From Streptococcus pneumoniae (GTDB lineage: Bacteria > Bacillota > Bacilli > Lactobacillales > Streptococcaceae), in contig NZ_CRPU01000006.1 in the NCBI RefSeq assembly GCF_001096185.1, positions 57,208-121,207 on the forward strand: 64,000 nt of DNA. The letters run 5' to 3'. The notes under the pieces were generated by a model. That model made no database searches. It was not told the DNA's origin and was given only the letters and a program-made list of their open reading frames with translations. Below, one piece after another: positions 44,712-57,835 of this stretch. Made by a program: the position numbers and the translations under genes. Each line of letters starts with the position of its first letter. Within the stretch, counting starts at the first letter, position 1.

Positions 44712-46046
44712 ATGCCAAAGACATATCATTTTATCGGAATTAAGGGATCAGGGATGAGTGCCTTGGCCTTGATGTTGCACCAAATGGGGCATAAGGTACA
44801 GGGATCAGATGTTGAGAAGTACTACTTTACTCAACGTGGTCTTGAGCAGGCAGGCATTACCATTCTTCCTTTTGATGAAAAGAACCTAGACGGTGATATG
44901 GAAATTATCGCTGGAAATGCCTTTCGTCCAGATAACAACGTCGAAATTTCCTATGCAGACCAAAATGGTATCAGCTACAAACGTTACCATGAATTTCTAG
45001 GTAGCTTTATGCGTGACTTTGTTAGCATGGGAGTAGCAGGAGCGCATGGAAAAACTTCAACGACAGGTATGTTGTCTCATGTCTTGTCTCACATCACAGA
45101 TACTAGCTTCTTGATTGGGGATGGGACAGGTCGTGGTTCAGCCAATGCCAAATATTTTGTCTTTGAATCTGACGAATACGAGCGCCATTTCATGCCTTAC
45201 CATCCAGAATACTCTATTATCACCAACATTGACTTTGACCATCCAGACTATTTCACAAGTCTAGAGGATGTTTTCAATGCCTTTAACGACTATGCCAAAC
45301 AAATTACCAAGGGTCTTTTTGTCTATGGTGAAGATGCAGAATTGCGTAAGATTACCGCCAATGCTCCGATTTATTATTATGGCTTTGAAGCAGAAGGCAA
45401 TGACTTTGTAGCTAGTGAGCTTCTTCGTTTAACAACTGGCTCAACCTTCACCGTTCATTTCCGTGGACAAGACTTGGGGCAATTCCACATTCCAACCTTT
45501 GGTCGCCACAATATCATGAATGCGACTGCCGTTATCGGATTGCTTTACACAGCAGGATTTGATTTGAACTTGGTGCGTGAGCACTTGAAAACATTTGCCG
45601 GTGTTAAACGTCGTTTCACTGAGAAAATTGTCAATGATACAGTGATTATCGATGACTTTGCCCACCATCCAACAGAAATTATTGCGACCTTGGATGCGGC
45701 TCGTCAGAAATACCCAAGCAAGGAAATTGTAGCAGTCTTCCAACCGCATACCTTTACAAGAACCATTGCCTTGTTGGACGAATTTGCTCACGCTTTGAAC
45801 CAAGCGGATGCTGTTTACCTAGCGCAAATTTATGGATCAGCTCGTGAAGTAGATCATGGTGACGTTAAGGTAGAAGACCTAGCCCAAAAAATCAACAAAA
45901 AACACCAAGTGATTACTGTTGAAAATGTTTCCCCACTCCTTGACCATGACAATGCTGTCTATGTCTTTATGGGAGCAGGAGACATCCAAACCTATGAATA
46001 CTCATTTGAGCGTCTCTTGTCTAACTTGACAAGCAATGTTCAGTAG
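44712..46046 (+). CDS. murC: UDP-N-acetylmuramate--L-alanine ligase
   Basis: Adds L-Ala to UDP-MurNAc, the first step of stem peptide synthesis. The 444-residue protein starts [15 protein letters not shown] (UDP-binding), has the Mur ligase P-loop [11 protein letters not shown], the central [11 protein letters not shown], and the C-terminal [10 protein letters not shown] and FQPHTFTRT. Length is standard. Two acetyltransferase genes follow within the same apparent transcript. Confidence 0.96.
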   Translation: MPKTYHFIGIKGSGMSALALMLHQMGHKVQGSDVEKYYFTQRGLEQAGITILPFDEKNLDGDMEIIAGNAFRPDNNVEISYADQNGISYKRYHEFLGSFMRDFVSMGVAGAHGKTSTTGMLSHVLSHITDTSFLIGDGTGRGSANAKYFVFESDEYERHFMPYHPEYSIITNIDFDHPDYFTSLEDVFNAFNDYAKQITKGLFVYGEDAELRKITANAPIYYYGFEAEGNDFVASELLRLTTGSTFTVHFRGQDLGQFHIPTFGRHNIMNATAVIGLLYTAGFDLNLVREHLKTFAGVKRRFTEKIVNDTVIIDDFAHHPTEIIATLDAARQKYPSKEIVAVFQPHTFTRTIALLDEFAHALNQADAVYLAQIYGSAREVDHGDVKVEDLAQKINKKHQVITVENVSPLLDHDNAVYVFMGAGDIQTYEYSFERLLSNLTSNVQ

Positions 46047-46055
46047 GATATTCTT

Positions 46056-46517
46056 ATGGAAATTCCAATTAAGATCATTCAGGCAAGCAAGTCTGATTTG
46101 GCTGAGATAGAGGCGATTCAAACTTCGTCTTTTCCAGCTGAAAAGCAGCAACCTTCCCATATTTTAGAAGAAAGTATCCGTAAGTGTGCGGATACCTTTC
46201 TTCTAGCTAGGGATGAAAATCAACTTTTAGGCTATATTCTATCAAGTCCCCAGTCAGACAATCCGCAATGTCTAAAAATACATTCTTTAGTCATCGAGGC
46301 CGACCATCAGAGACAGGGCTTGGGAACGCTTCTTCTTGCAGCCTTGAAAGAGGTGGCAGTTGCGCTGGATTACAAAGGGATTCGTTTGGAGAGTCCTGAT
46401 GAGCTGCTTTCCTATTTTGAAATGAACGGTTTTATTGATGAAGAAACTTCCCTTTATGCAACTAGCCAGGGTTTTAGTATGATTTGGTTTAATCCCTATT
46501 ATCTGGAGGTACAATGA
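46056..46517 (+). CDS. GNAT family N-acetyltransferase
   Basis: 153 residues. Acetyl-CoA motif A is seen in VIEADHQRQGLGTLLLAALKE. It opens with the usual IIQASKSDLAEIEAI. Its end overlaps the second acetyltransferase by four bases (ATGA), so the two are coupled and may form a heterodimer or act on related substrates; neither target can be read from sequence. Confidence 0.82.
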   Translation: MEIPIKIIQASKSDLAEIEAIQTSSFPAEKQQPSHILEESIRKCADTFLLARDENQLLGYILSSPQSDNPQCLKIHSLVIEADHQRQGLGTLLLAALKEVAVALDYKGIRLESPDELLSYFEMNGFIDEETSLYATSQGFSMIWFNPYYLEVQ

Positions 46518-47071
46518 AAATCAGACAAGCAAGATTAGAAGATTTGGATCGGATTGTCGAGATTGAACTAGAGAATTTCTCGATTGAAGAAGCCATTCCT
46601 CGCTCTGTTTTTGAGGCACATTTGCGAGAAATTCAGACCTCTTTTCTGGTTGCGGAAAAAGAAGGTAGAATCATGGGTTATATCGAAGGGCCAGTTGGCC
46701 CCCATCGTCATCTGCAAGACCAGTCTTTTACAGAAGACATAAAAGACCATAGTCATGAATCGGGTGGCTATATCTCTGTGACCTGTCTGTCTATTGCCAA
46801 GGAGGCACAGGGACTAGGCCTGGGTCAAAAATTACTAACAGCCATGAAAAAATTGGCTCTTGAACACGAAAGAGATGGCATTAACCTAACCTGTCATGAC
46901 TATCTCATCGCCTACTATGAAAAACACGGATTTATCAAAGAAGGCTTGTCCCAGTCAACATTTGCAGGGGAAACTTGGTATGATATGGTCTGGGAAGCTA
47001 ATACTCTTCGAAAATCAAATTCAAACCACGTCAGCGTCGCCTTACCGTACTCAAGTACAGCTTGCGGCTAG
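46514..47071 (+). CDS. GNAT family N-acetyltransferase with BOX-encoded C-terminus
   Basis: 185 residues as read. Motif A is VTCLSIAKEAQGLGLGQKLLTAM, and the fold is complete by WYDMVWEA (about residue 161). From residue 163 the codons lie in the BOX element that starts at 47001, adding about 23 residues (NTLRKSNSNHVSVALPYSS and a short end) and the stop codon. These residues mirror BOX sequence and not a domain. The enzyme resembles RimI/PaiA-like acetyltransferases; the substrate is unknown. Confidence 0.8.
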   Translation: MKIRQARLEDLDRIVEIELENFSIEEAIPRSVFEAHLREIQTSFLVAEKEGRIMGYIEGPVGPHRHLQDQSFTEDIKDHSHESGGYISVTCLSIAKEAQGLGLGQKLLTAMKKLALEHERDGINLTCHDYLIAYYEKHGFIKEGLSQSTFAGETWYDMVWEANTLRKSNSNHVSVALPYSSTACG

Positions 47072-47105
47072 CTTCCTAGTTTGCTCTTTGATTTTCATTG
47101 AGTAT
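47001..47105 (+). repeat. BOX element, short form, overlapping the acetyltransferase 3' end
   Basis: Begins atactcttcgaaaatcaaat, ends ttttcattgagtat; no boxB, only the joining gtactcaagtac hairpin. Confidence 0.93.
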
Positions 47106-47134
47106 AAAAAATAAGCTAGGAAAAGTATCATAGG

Positions 47135-47163
47135 TTGCTTTTCTTGGACTTTTAAGATATAAT
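47135..47163 (+). promoter_or_regulatory. Promoter of mltG
   Basis: TTGCTT and TATAAT are separated by 17 bases, 30 bases after the BOX element. Confidence 0.7.
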
Positions 47164-47194
47164 ATTATGGATTGTCAACAAGGAGGAAAAACTT

Positions 47195-48859
47195 TTGAGT
47201 GAAAAGTCAAGAGAAGAAGAGAAATTAAGCTTTAAAGAGCAGATTCTGAGAGATTTAGAGAAAGTAAAAGGCTATGATGAAGTTCTGAAAGAAGATAAGG
47301 CAGTAGTCCGCACTCCTGCAAATGAACCTTCAGCTGAAGAACTCATGGCTGATTCCTTGTCAACGGTAGAGGAGATTATGAGAAAAGCTCCTGCTGCGCC
47401 TACTCACCCAAGCCAAGATGTACCAGCTTCTCCAGCAGATGGGATTCGAAGAGAAACTTCTGGTGTTCCAAGTCATCCAAGTCAAGATGTACCTTCTTCT
47501 CCAGCGGAAGAAAGTGGATCAAGACCAGGTCCAGGTCCTGTTAGACCTAAGAAACTTGAAAGAGAATACAATGAAACCCCAACAAGGGTAGCTGTTTCCT
47601 ATAAGACGGTAGAGAAAAAAGCAGAACAAGCAGGTCCAGAAACACCTACGCCTACTACAGAAACAGTGGATATCATCAGCGATACACCACGTCGTAGCCG
47701 TAGAGAAGGAGCAAAAACCGTTAAGCCTAAGAAAGAGAAGAAGTCACATGTGAAAGCCTTTGTGATTTCATTCCTTGTATTCCTTGCCTTGCTCTCAGCA
47801 GGTGGTTACTTTGGTTACCAATACGTGCTAGATTCTTTATTGCCTATCGATGCTAATTCTAAGAAATATGTGACGGTTGGAATTCCAGAAGGTTCAAACG
47901 TTCAAGAAATCGGTACGACGCTTGAAAAAGCTGGTTTGGTAAAGCATGGTCTGATTTTTAGCTTTTATGCCAAGTATAAAAATTATACCGATTTGAAAGC
48001 AGGTTACTACAATTTGCAAAAGAGTATGAGTACAGAAGACTTACTCAAAGAGTTGCAAAAAGGTGGAACAGCTGAACCGCAAGAACCTGTACTTGCGACT
48101 TTGACAATTCCAGAAGGTTATACCTTGGATCAGATTGCACAAGCGGTAGGTCAATTGCAAGGTGACTTCAAAGAGCCTTTGACAGCGGAGGCTTTCTTGG
48201 CTAAAGTTCAAGATGAGAACTTTATCAGTCAAGAAGTTGCCAAATATCCGAGTCTACTTGAAAGCTTGCCTACAAAGGAAAGTGGGGCTCGTTATCGTTT
48301 GGAAGGATACCTTTTCCCAGCTACTTACTCTATCAAAGAAAGCACAACTGTTGAAAGCTTGATTGATGAGATGTTGGCGGCTATGGATAAGAACCTATCT
48401 CCTTACTATAGTACTATCAAATCTAAAAACTTGACTGTCAATGAGTTGTTGACCATTGCTTCCTTGGTCGAAAAAGAAGGTGCCAAGACAGAAGATCGTA
48501 AGCTCATTGCAGGTGTATTCTACAATCGTTTGAATCGTGATATGCCACTTCAAAGTAATATTGCAATCTTGTATGCCCAAGGAAAACTGGGGCAAAATAT
48601 CAGCCTAGCTGAGGATGTTGCGATTGATACCAACATTGATTCACCTTATAATGTTTATAAAAATGTAGGTCTCATGCCTGGTCCAGTCGATAGTCCAAGT
48701 CTGGATGCGATTGAGTCAAGCATCAATCAAACTAAGAGCGATAACCTCTACTTTGTAGCAGATGTCACAGATGGCAAGGTCTACTATGCTAACAATCAAG
48801 AAGACCACGATCGCAATGTTGCTGAACATGTCAACAGCAAATTAAACCAAACAAACTAA
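47195..48859 (+). CDS. mltG: Endolytic murein transglycosylase MltG
   Basis: 554 residues. A long cytosolic N-terminus (about 1-185) is Pro/Ser/Glu-rich with the repeated block HPSQDVP-A/S-SPA; then a single membrane helix (about 187-210), a LysM-like region (YVTVGIPEGSNVQEIGTTLEKAGL), and the YceG catalytic domain with LVEKEGAK holding the catalytic Glu. MltG cuts nascent glycan strands; in pneumococcus it belongs to the peripheral synthesis machinery. Translation begins at TTG, eight bases after aaggagg, which is the only well-placed start. Confidence 0.92.
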   Translation: MSEKSREEEKLSFKEQILRDLEKVKGYDEVLKEDKAVVRTPANEPSAEELMADSLSTVEEIMRKAPAAPTHPSQDVPASPADGIRRETSGVPSHPSQDVPSSPAEESGSRPGPGPVRPKKLEREYNETPTRVAVSYKTVEKKAEQAGPETPTPTTETVDIISDTPRRSRREGAKTVKPKKEKKSHVKAFVISFLVFLALLSAGGYFGYQYVLDSLLPIDANSKKYVTVGIPEGSNVQEIGTTLEKAGLVKHGLIFSFYAKYKNYTDLKAGYYNLQKSMSTEDLLKELQKGGTAEPQEPVLATLTIPEGYTLDQIAQAVGQLQGDFKEPLTAEAFLAKVQDENFISQEVAKYPSLLESLPTKESGARYRLEGYLFPATYSIKESTTVESLIDEMLAAMDKNLSPYYSTIKSKNLTVNELLTIASLVEKEGAKTEDRKLIAGVFYNRLNRDMPLQSNIAILYAQGKLGQNISLAEDVAIDTNIDSPYNVYKNVGLMPGPVDSPSLDAIESSINQTKSDNLYFVADVTDGKVYYANNQEDHDRNVAEHVNSKLNQTN

Positions 48860-48920
48860 AATTATGTGATACTTCACATAATTTTCTTTCGAAAATATCA
48901 TCAGAAGAAAGTTGAGAAAA

Positions 48921-49403
48921 ATGGCAGAAAAAACATATCCTATGACCCTTGAGGAAAAGGAAAAACTTGAAAAAGAATTAGAAGAATTGAAATTGGTCCG
49001 CCGTCCAGAAGTGGTAGAACGCATTAAGATTGCCCGTTCATACGGTGACCTTTCAGAAAACAGTGAGTACGAAGCAGCTAAGGATGAACAAGCCTTTGTT
49101 GAAGGACAAATCTCTAGCTTGGAAACAAAAATCCGCTATGCTGAAATCGTCAATAGCGACGCAGTTGCCCAAGACGAAGTAGCGATTGGTAAAACAGTCA
49201 CCATCCAAGAAATTGGTGAGGACGAAGAAGAAGTTTATATTATTGTAGGTTCAGCGGGTGCGGATGCCTTTGCAGGTAAAGTTTCAAATGAAAGCCCAAT
49301 TGGACAAGCCTTGATTGGCAAGAAAACAGGTGACACAGCAACCATTGAAACACCTGTTGGTAGCTATGATGTAAAAATCTTGAAGGTTGAAAAAACAGCC
49401 TAA
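48921..49403 (+). CDS. greA: Transcription elongation factor GreA
   Basis: 160 residues. The N-terminal coiled coil (about 10-75, including [19 protein letters not shown] with the acidic tip that enters the RNA polymerase channel) is followed by an FKBP-like C-domain ([13 protein letters not shown]). It stimulates transcript cleavage in stalled RNA polymerase. The ATG at 48921 gives the standard N-terminus; an upstream TTG would add three residues. Confidence 0.96.
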
Positions 49404-49410
49404 AAACAGA

Positions 49411-49454
49411 AAAAAGGAGTGGGGAGGCTGTGCGCTTCACTCACTCCTTTTTCC
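49411..49454 (+). terminator. Rho-independent terminator after greA
   Basis: An aaaaaggagtg / cactccttttt stem with a GC-containing loop, eight bases after the stop. Confidence 0.8.
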
Positions 49455-49461
49455 ATTTTGC

Positions 49462-49612
49462 TACTCTTCGAAAATCAAATTCAAACCACGTCAGCGTCGC
49501 CTTGCCGTATGTATGGTTACTGACTTCGTCAGTTTCATCTACAGCCTCAAAACAGTGTTTTGAGCAACCTACGGCTAGCTTCCTAGTTTGCTCTTTGATT
49601 TTCATTGAGTAT
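49462..49612 (+). repeat. BOX element with one boxB
   Basis: Begins tactcttcgaaaatcaaatt, has the ctgacttcgtcag and aaaacagtgttttgagc boxB words, ends ttttcattgagtat. It lies 24 bases before the permease start, so it would be part of that gene's leader or promoter. Confidence 0.95.
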
Positions 49613-49636
49613 AAATTAAATTGAATTGGAGACTAT

Positions 49637-50998
49637 ATGAATTCAAAGAAGAAAAATAAGATGGAGCGTGGTTTGACCAATCGTCATGTGCAGGTTATGG
49701 CCATCGCTGGAACAATCGGAACAGGACTCTTTCTGGGAGCAGGTCGCTCTATCAGCCTAACAGGTCCTTCCATTGTACTGATTTATATGATTACAGGGGC
49801 TTTCATGTTCCTCATGATGCGTGCGGTTGGGGAAATGCTTTACCAAGATCCTGAGCAACATACCTTTATCAACTTTATCACGCGCCATTTGGGCAAGGGC
49901 TGGGGTTATTTCTCAGTTTGGTCTTACTGGCTATCCGTTGTCTTTATCGGTATGGCGGAAATCACTGCTATCTCTCACTATGTTCAGTTCTGGTTCCCTA
50001 GCTGGCCAAGTTGGATGATTGAGATTGGTTTTTTGACCATTCTAGCCTTGGTCAATCTGATTGCGGTTAAGCTCTTTGGGGAAGTTGAGTTTTGGTTTGC
50101 TATGGTCAAGATTGTGGCTATTTTAGCTATGATTGCCACAGGAGTCTTTATGGTCTTGACAGGCTTTAAGACACCTCATGGAGTGGCTAGTTTAGCCAAT
50201 ATTGCCGACAATTTCTCTCTCTTTCCAAATGGTGGAGTTAACTTTGTCATGGCCTTCCAGATGGTTTTCTTTGCCTACCTCATGATTGAGTTTATCGGGG
50301 TAACGACTTCAGAAACAAAAAATCCACGTCAGGTCTTGCCAAAAGCCGTTAAGGAAATTCCTTTGCGTATCGCCTTTTTCTACGGTGGTGCCCTCTTAGC
50401 CATCATGGCTATCATTCCGTGGCGTGAACTTGCATCAGCTGATTCTCCCTTTGTAACAGTATTTGAATTGGCAGGTATCAAGTGGGCAGCGGCCTTGATT
50501 AACTTCGTTGTTTTGACGTCAGCAGCATCTGCTCTTAACTCAACCCTTTATTCAACAGGGCGCCATTTGTACCAGATTGCCCATGATTCGCCAAATCGCT
50601 TCCTAAAGGCTATTAAAGCAGATACTCTTTCTCGCCACAATGTACCACAAAATGCCATCATTGCCTCAGCGATTTTGATTGCCCTAGCAGCCTTTATCAA
50701 CGTCTTGCCAGGAGTTTCCGATGCCTTTGCCTTGATTACTGCATCATCCTCCGGTGTCTATATCGCCATTTATATCTTGATTATGGTGGCTCACCTTAAA
50801 TACCGCAAGTCACCAGACTTTATGGCGGATGGCTATCTCATGCCCCATTATCGTTTCCTAAATCCTTTAACCATGCTCTTCTTTGCCTTTGTCTTTGTAA
50901 CCCTCTTTTTACAAGAGTCTACATTTGTAGGAGCGATTGGATCAGCTATCTGGATTATCGGTTTTGGGATTTACAGCCAGTGGAAATTTAGAAAATAG
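49637..50998 (+). CDS. Amino acid permease (APC superfamily)
   Basis: 453 residues with about 12 membrane segments. The first segment carries IAGTIGTGLFLGAGRSISLTGPS, the substrate-binding glycine motif of the AAT family, and ALNSTLYSTGRHLY lies before segment 8. The closest family seems to be the D-Ser/D-Ala/Gly transporter CycA, but specificity is inferred. It starts right after a BOX element; a ttggaga ribosome binding site lies at 49626. Confidence 0.87.
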   Translation: MNSKKKNKMERGLTNRHVQVMAIAGTIGTGLFLGAGRSISLTGPSIVLIYMITGAFMFLMMRAVGEMLYQDPEQHTFINFITRHLGKGWGYFSVWSYWLSVVFIGMAEITAISHYVQFWFPSWPSWMIEIGFLTILALVNLIAVKLFGEVEFWFAMVKIVAILAMIATGVFMVLTGFKTPHGVASLANIADNFSLFPNGGVNFVMAFQMVFFAYLMIEFIGVTTSETKNPRQVLPKAVKEIPLRIAFFYGGALLAIMAIIPWRELASADSPFVTVFELAGIKWAAALINFVVLTSAASALNSTLYSTGRHLYQIAHDSPNRFLKAIKADTLSRHNVPQNAIIASAILIALAAFINVLPGVSDAFALITASSSGVYIAIYILIMVAHLKYRKSPDFMADGYLMPHYRFLNPLTMLFFAFVFVTLFLQESTFVGAIGSAIWIIGFGIYSQWKFRK

Positions 50999-51005
50999 AT
51001 TAAGG

Positions 51006-51034
51006 ACTCATCAACTCAGCTTGGTGGGTTTTTG
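51006..51034 (+). terminator. Rho-independent terminator
   Basis: An actcatcaa / ttggtgggt stem (with G-T pairs) is followed by five T. Confidence 0.65.
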
Positions 51035-51098
51035 CTAGTTTGACAGTCTATTGAAATAAGACTATAATCAAACTGTAACAGTGTTTAAGGAGGTTTAG

Positions 51099-51494
51099 AT
51101 GTACTTTAGATTGGAAAATAAGGAATCACATAAATCGCAAGAAATAGGGAATCTGATTCGTGTTTATAACCGTTCAAAAAGAGAGGAAGCTGAAAGTGAG
51201 CCACTTAATCTTTATGTCGAAGATGAAAAGGGCAATCTCCTGGCAGGTTTGATAGTAGAGACTTTTAGAAATTGGCTAGAAATCGAGTATTTATTTGTAA
51301 AAGAGGAACTGAGAGGGCAAGGAATCGGTTCAAAACTATTGCAGCAAGCAGAAACTGAAGCTAAGAATCGAAACTGTCGTTTTGCCTTTGTCAATACCTA
51401 CCAGTTTCAAGCTCTTGATTTTTATAAAAGGTATGGCTACAAGGAAGTCTTTAGGTTACAAGACTATCCCTACATTGGGCAAAGATATTATTAG
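51099..51494 (+). CDS. GNAT family N-acetyltransferase
   Basis: 131 residues. Motif A is LFVKEELRGQGIGSKLLQQAE, then FVNTYQFQALDFYKRYGYKE, where the Tyr near the end often serves as general acid. Substrate unknown. It has its own ribosome binding site (aaggagg) and is followed by a decayed region. Confidence 0.84.
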   Translation: MYFRLENKESHKSQEIGNLIRVYNRSKREEAESEPLNLYVEDEKGNLLAGLIVETFRNWLEIEYLFVKEELRGQGIGSKLLQQAETEAKNRNCRFAFVNTYQFQALDFYKRYGYKEVFRLQDYPYIGQRYY

Positions 51495-51604
51495 CAAAAG
51501 AATCTGTAAGGTGAGTATGGAGGTATAATACAAAGAGAGGCTCGCACATAAGTATGGAGGTGGACTGATGTATATGAGTAACTATCGATAAATACCAGTT
51601 ATAA

Positions 51605-51730
51605 CCTAGAAATTGTGTCTTTCTGGGCAATATTGGGTACAATGCAATGGCAGCTGAGAAATTGGGAATCAAGGCTTATCGGGTTAAGAAAAGAAGTGAT
51701 GTGGTTGATATCTTAAAACAATTTATTTAA
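51605..51730 (+). pseudogene. Remnant of a decayed gene (C-terminal 41 codons)
   Basis: An open frame without start reads GNIGYNAMAAEKLGIKAYRV and then a basic helix ending LKQFI. It begins straight after an in-frame stop and has no ribosome binding site. The pattern G-IG-NA....LGIK-Y-V resembles the end of dinitrogenase iron-molybdenum cofactor (NifX-like) domains, though a short match is weak. The rest of the 429-base gap holds two agtatggaggt repeats (about 51516 and 51552), an eight-codon frame, and the atp promoter. Confidence 0.4.
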
Positions 51731-51859
51731 ACTAAAAACTCTCTATCTTTTTAAATTGACATTAATCCGAGATTCCCCTCTCGAGTTTTTCAGAATAGAG
51801 TGAAATCCGAAAGAAAATGGAAATAATTTTTATTAAACGCTTCCAATAGCGGTTAAAAG

Positions 51860-51888
51860 TTGACAAATTTAAATTTTAGGACTACACT
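51860..51888 (+). promoter_or_regulatory. Promoter of the atp operon
   Basis: TTGACA and TACACT are separated by 17 bases. Just upstream, aaacgcttcca resembles a catabolite-response (cre) half-consensus with two mismatches, which is weak. The pneumococcal F-ATPase operon is acid-inducible from a single promoter, consistent with this site. Confidence 0.75.
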
Positions 51889-51923
51889 AAGTAAGTAAAT
51901 TTTATTTTAAAGGAGAATTCGTT

Positions 51924-52124
51924 ATGAATTTAACATTTTTAGGCTTATGTATTGCCTGTATGGGCGTATCTGTCGGTGAAGGTTTATTGATGAATGGACT
52001 GTTTAAATCAGTAGCACGCCAACCAGATATGCTTTCTGAGTTTCGTAGTTTGATGTTTTTAGGTGTTGCCTTTATTGAAGGAACTTTCTTTGTAACTCTT
52101 GTCTTCTCATTTATTATCAAATAA
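51924..52124 (+). CDS. atpE: F-type ATP synthase subunit c
   Basis: A 66-residue membrane hairpin. The proton-binding residue is Glu52 in helix 2, and the polar loop is ARQPD. Residues known to change in optochin-resistant pneumococci are all wild type here: G14, M23, M44, G47, V48, A49, F50. This is the optochin target. First gene of the operon; there is no atpI. Streptococci use this enzyme mainly as a proton pump for pH balance. Confidence 0.97.
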
Positions 52125-52158
52125 ATACATGGAACGAGAAGAAAAGGGAGGATTTTAG

Positions 52159-52875
52159 ATGGAAGAAAGTATTAATCCAATCATCTCTATTGGTCCTGTT
52201 ATCTTCAATCTGACTATGTTAGCCATGACCTTGTTGATTGTGGGAGTTATTTTTGTCTTTATTTATTGGGCAAGCCGCAATATGACCTTGAAACCCAAAG
52301 GAAAGCAAAATGTACTTGAGTATGTCTATGACTTTGTTATTGGATTTACAGAACCTAACATTGGTTCGCGCTACATGAAAGATTACTCACTCTTTTTCCT
52401 TTGTTTATTTCTTTTCATGGTGATTGCCAATAACCTTGGCTTAATGACAAAGCTTCAAACGATCGATGGGACTAACTGGTGGAGTTCGCCAACCGCTAAT
52501 TTACAGTATGACTTAACCTTATCTTTTCTTGTCATTTTGTTGACACATATAGAAAGCGTTCGTCGTCGTGGATTTAAAAAAAGTATAAAATCTTTTATGA
52601 GTCCTGTTTTTGTCATACCGATGAATATCTTGGAAGAATTTACAAACTTCTTATCTTTGGCTTTGCGGATTTTTGGGAATATCTTTGCAGGAGAGGTCAT
52701 GACGAGTTTGTTACTTCTTCTTTCCCACCAAGCTATTTATTGGTATCCAGTAGCCTTTGGAGCTAATTTGGCTTGGACTGCATTTTCTGTCTTTATTTCC
52801 TGCATCCAAGCTTATGTCTTTACTCTTTTGACATCTGTGTATTTAGGGAATAAGATTAATATTGAAGAGGAATAG
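52159..52875 (+). CDS. atpB: F-type ATP synthase subunit a
   Basis: 238 residues with about six membrane helices. The essential Arg is R170 in [14 protein letters not shown]. Trp206, another optochin-related position, is wild type. It forms the proton half-channels beside the c ring. The order c before a is the streptococcal arrangement. Confidence 0.96.
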
Positions 52876-52888
52876 AAAGGAGTAACTG

Positions 52889-53382
52889 ATGCACGTAACA
52901 GTAGGTGAATTGATTGGTAATTTTATTTTAATCACTGGCTCTTTTATTCTTTTGCTAGTCTTGATTAAAAAATTTGCATGGTCTAATATTACAGGCATTT
53001 TCGAAGAAAGAGCTGAAAAAATTGCTTCAGATATTGACAGAGCTGAAGAAGCCCGTCAAAAAGCAGAAGTATTGGCTCAAAAACGCGAAGATGAATTGGC
53101 TGGTAGCCGTAAAGAAGCTAAGACAATCATTGAAAATGCAAAGGAAACAGCTGAGCAAAGTAAGGCTAATATCTTAGCAGATGCTAAACTAGAAGCAGGA
53201 CGCTTAAAAGAAAAAGCAAACCAAGAAATTGCTCAAAACAAAGCTGAAGCTTTACAAAGCGTTAAGGGTGAGGTAGCAGATTTGACCATCAGCCTAGCTG
53301 GTAAAATCATCTCACAAAACCTTGACGGTCATGCCCATAAAGAACTCATTGATCAGTATATCGATCAGCTAGGAGAAGCTTA

Positions 53383-53383
<1 letters not shown>
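52889..53383 (+). CDS. atpF: F-type ATP synthase subunit b
   Basis: 164 residues: one N-terminal membrane helix (about 8-28) and then a long charged coiled coil ([20 protein letters not shown] onward) that forms the peripheral stalk. Its stop overlaps atpH by one base. Confidence 0.96.
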
Positions 53384-55439
<2,056 letters not shown>

Positions 55440-55454
55440 GAATAGAGGTGTCAG

Positions 55455-56333
55455 ATGGCAGTATCTCTAAATGATATTAAAACAAAAATCGCCTCAACAA
55501 AAAATACGAGTCAAATCACTAATGCCATGCAAATGGTATCAGCTGCTAAGCTAGGTCGCTCTGAAGAAGCTGCTCGCAACTTCCAAGTTTACGCTCAGAA
55601 AGTTCGCAAACTTTTGACAGATATTCTTCATGGTAATGGAGCTGGTGGCTCAACCAATCCCATGCTGATTAGCCGTCCTGTGAAGAAGACAGGCTATATC
55701 GTCATTACTTCAGATCGCGGTTTGGTTGGAGGGTATAATTCTTCTATTCTGAAAGCCGTTATGGAGTTGAAAGAAGAATACCACCCAGACGGTACAGGTT
55801 TTGAAATGATCTGTATCGGTGGAATGGGAGCTGATTTCTTTAAGGCTCGTGGTATTCAACCACTTTATGAATTACGTGGCTTGGCGGATCAGCCTAGCTT
55901 TGATCAAGTTCGTAAGATTATTTCAAAAACTGTTGAAATGTACCAAAATGAACTCTTTGATGAACTCTATGTTTGCTACAACCACCATGTCAATACGCTA
56001 ACCAGTCAAATGCGTGTGGAACAAATGCTTCCGATTGTTGACTTGGATCCAAATGAAGCGGATGAAGACTACAGCTTGACTTTTGAATTGGAAACCAGCC
56101 GAGAAGAAATTTTGGAGCAGTTGTTGCCTCAGTTTGCAGAAAGTATGATTTACGGTGCCATTATCGATGCCAAGACAGCTGAGAATGCTGCTGGTATGAC
56201 AGCCATGCAAACAGCGACTGATAATGCTAAGAAAGTCATCAATGATTTGACAATTCAGTATAACCGTGCCAGACAGGCGGCGATTACACAAGAAATTACA
56301 GAAATCGTAGCAGGTGCTAGTGCCTTAGAATAG
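55455..56333 (+). CDS. atpG: F-type ATP synthase subunit gamma
   Basis: 292 residues. The N-terminal helix has [20 protein letters not shown], and the C-terminal helix [15 protein letters not shown] is the rotor axle. The following 85-base spacer, the longest inside the operon after atpE, has a short cctag/ctagg hairpin (56369-56383) and no promoter. Confidence 0.97.
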   Translation: MAVSLNDIKTKIASTKNTSQITNAMQMVSAAKLGRSEEAARNFQVYAQKVRKLLTDILHGNGAGGSTNPMLISRPVKKTGYIVITSDRGLVGGYNSSILKAVMELKEEYHPDGTGFEMICIGGMGADFFKARGIQPLYELRGLADQPSFDQVRKIISKTVEMYQNELFDELYVCYNHHVNTLTSQMRVEQMLPIVDLDPNEADEDYSLTFELETSREEILEQLLPQFAESMIYGAIIDAKTAENAAGMTAMQTATDNAKKVINDLTIQYNRARQAAITQEITEIVAGASALE

Positions 56334-56409
56334 GCTCTAGTCCAGCTCGTATGAAAATGAACTTAGGACCTAGTTGAACTAGGAACCGACAGTATCTTAT
56401 ATAGAATAG

Positions 56410-57825
<1,416 letters not shown>

Positions 57826-57835
57826 GAGGTGATCT

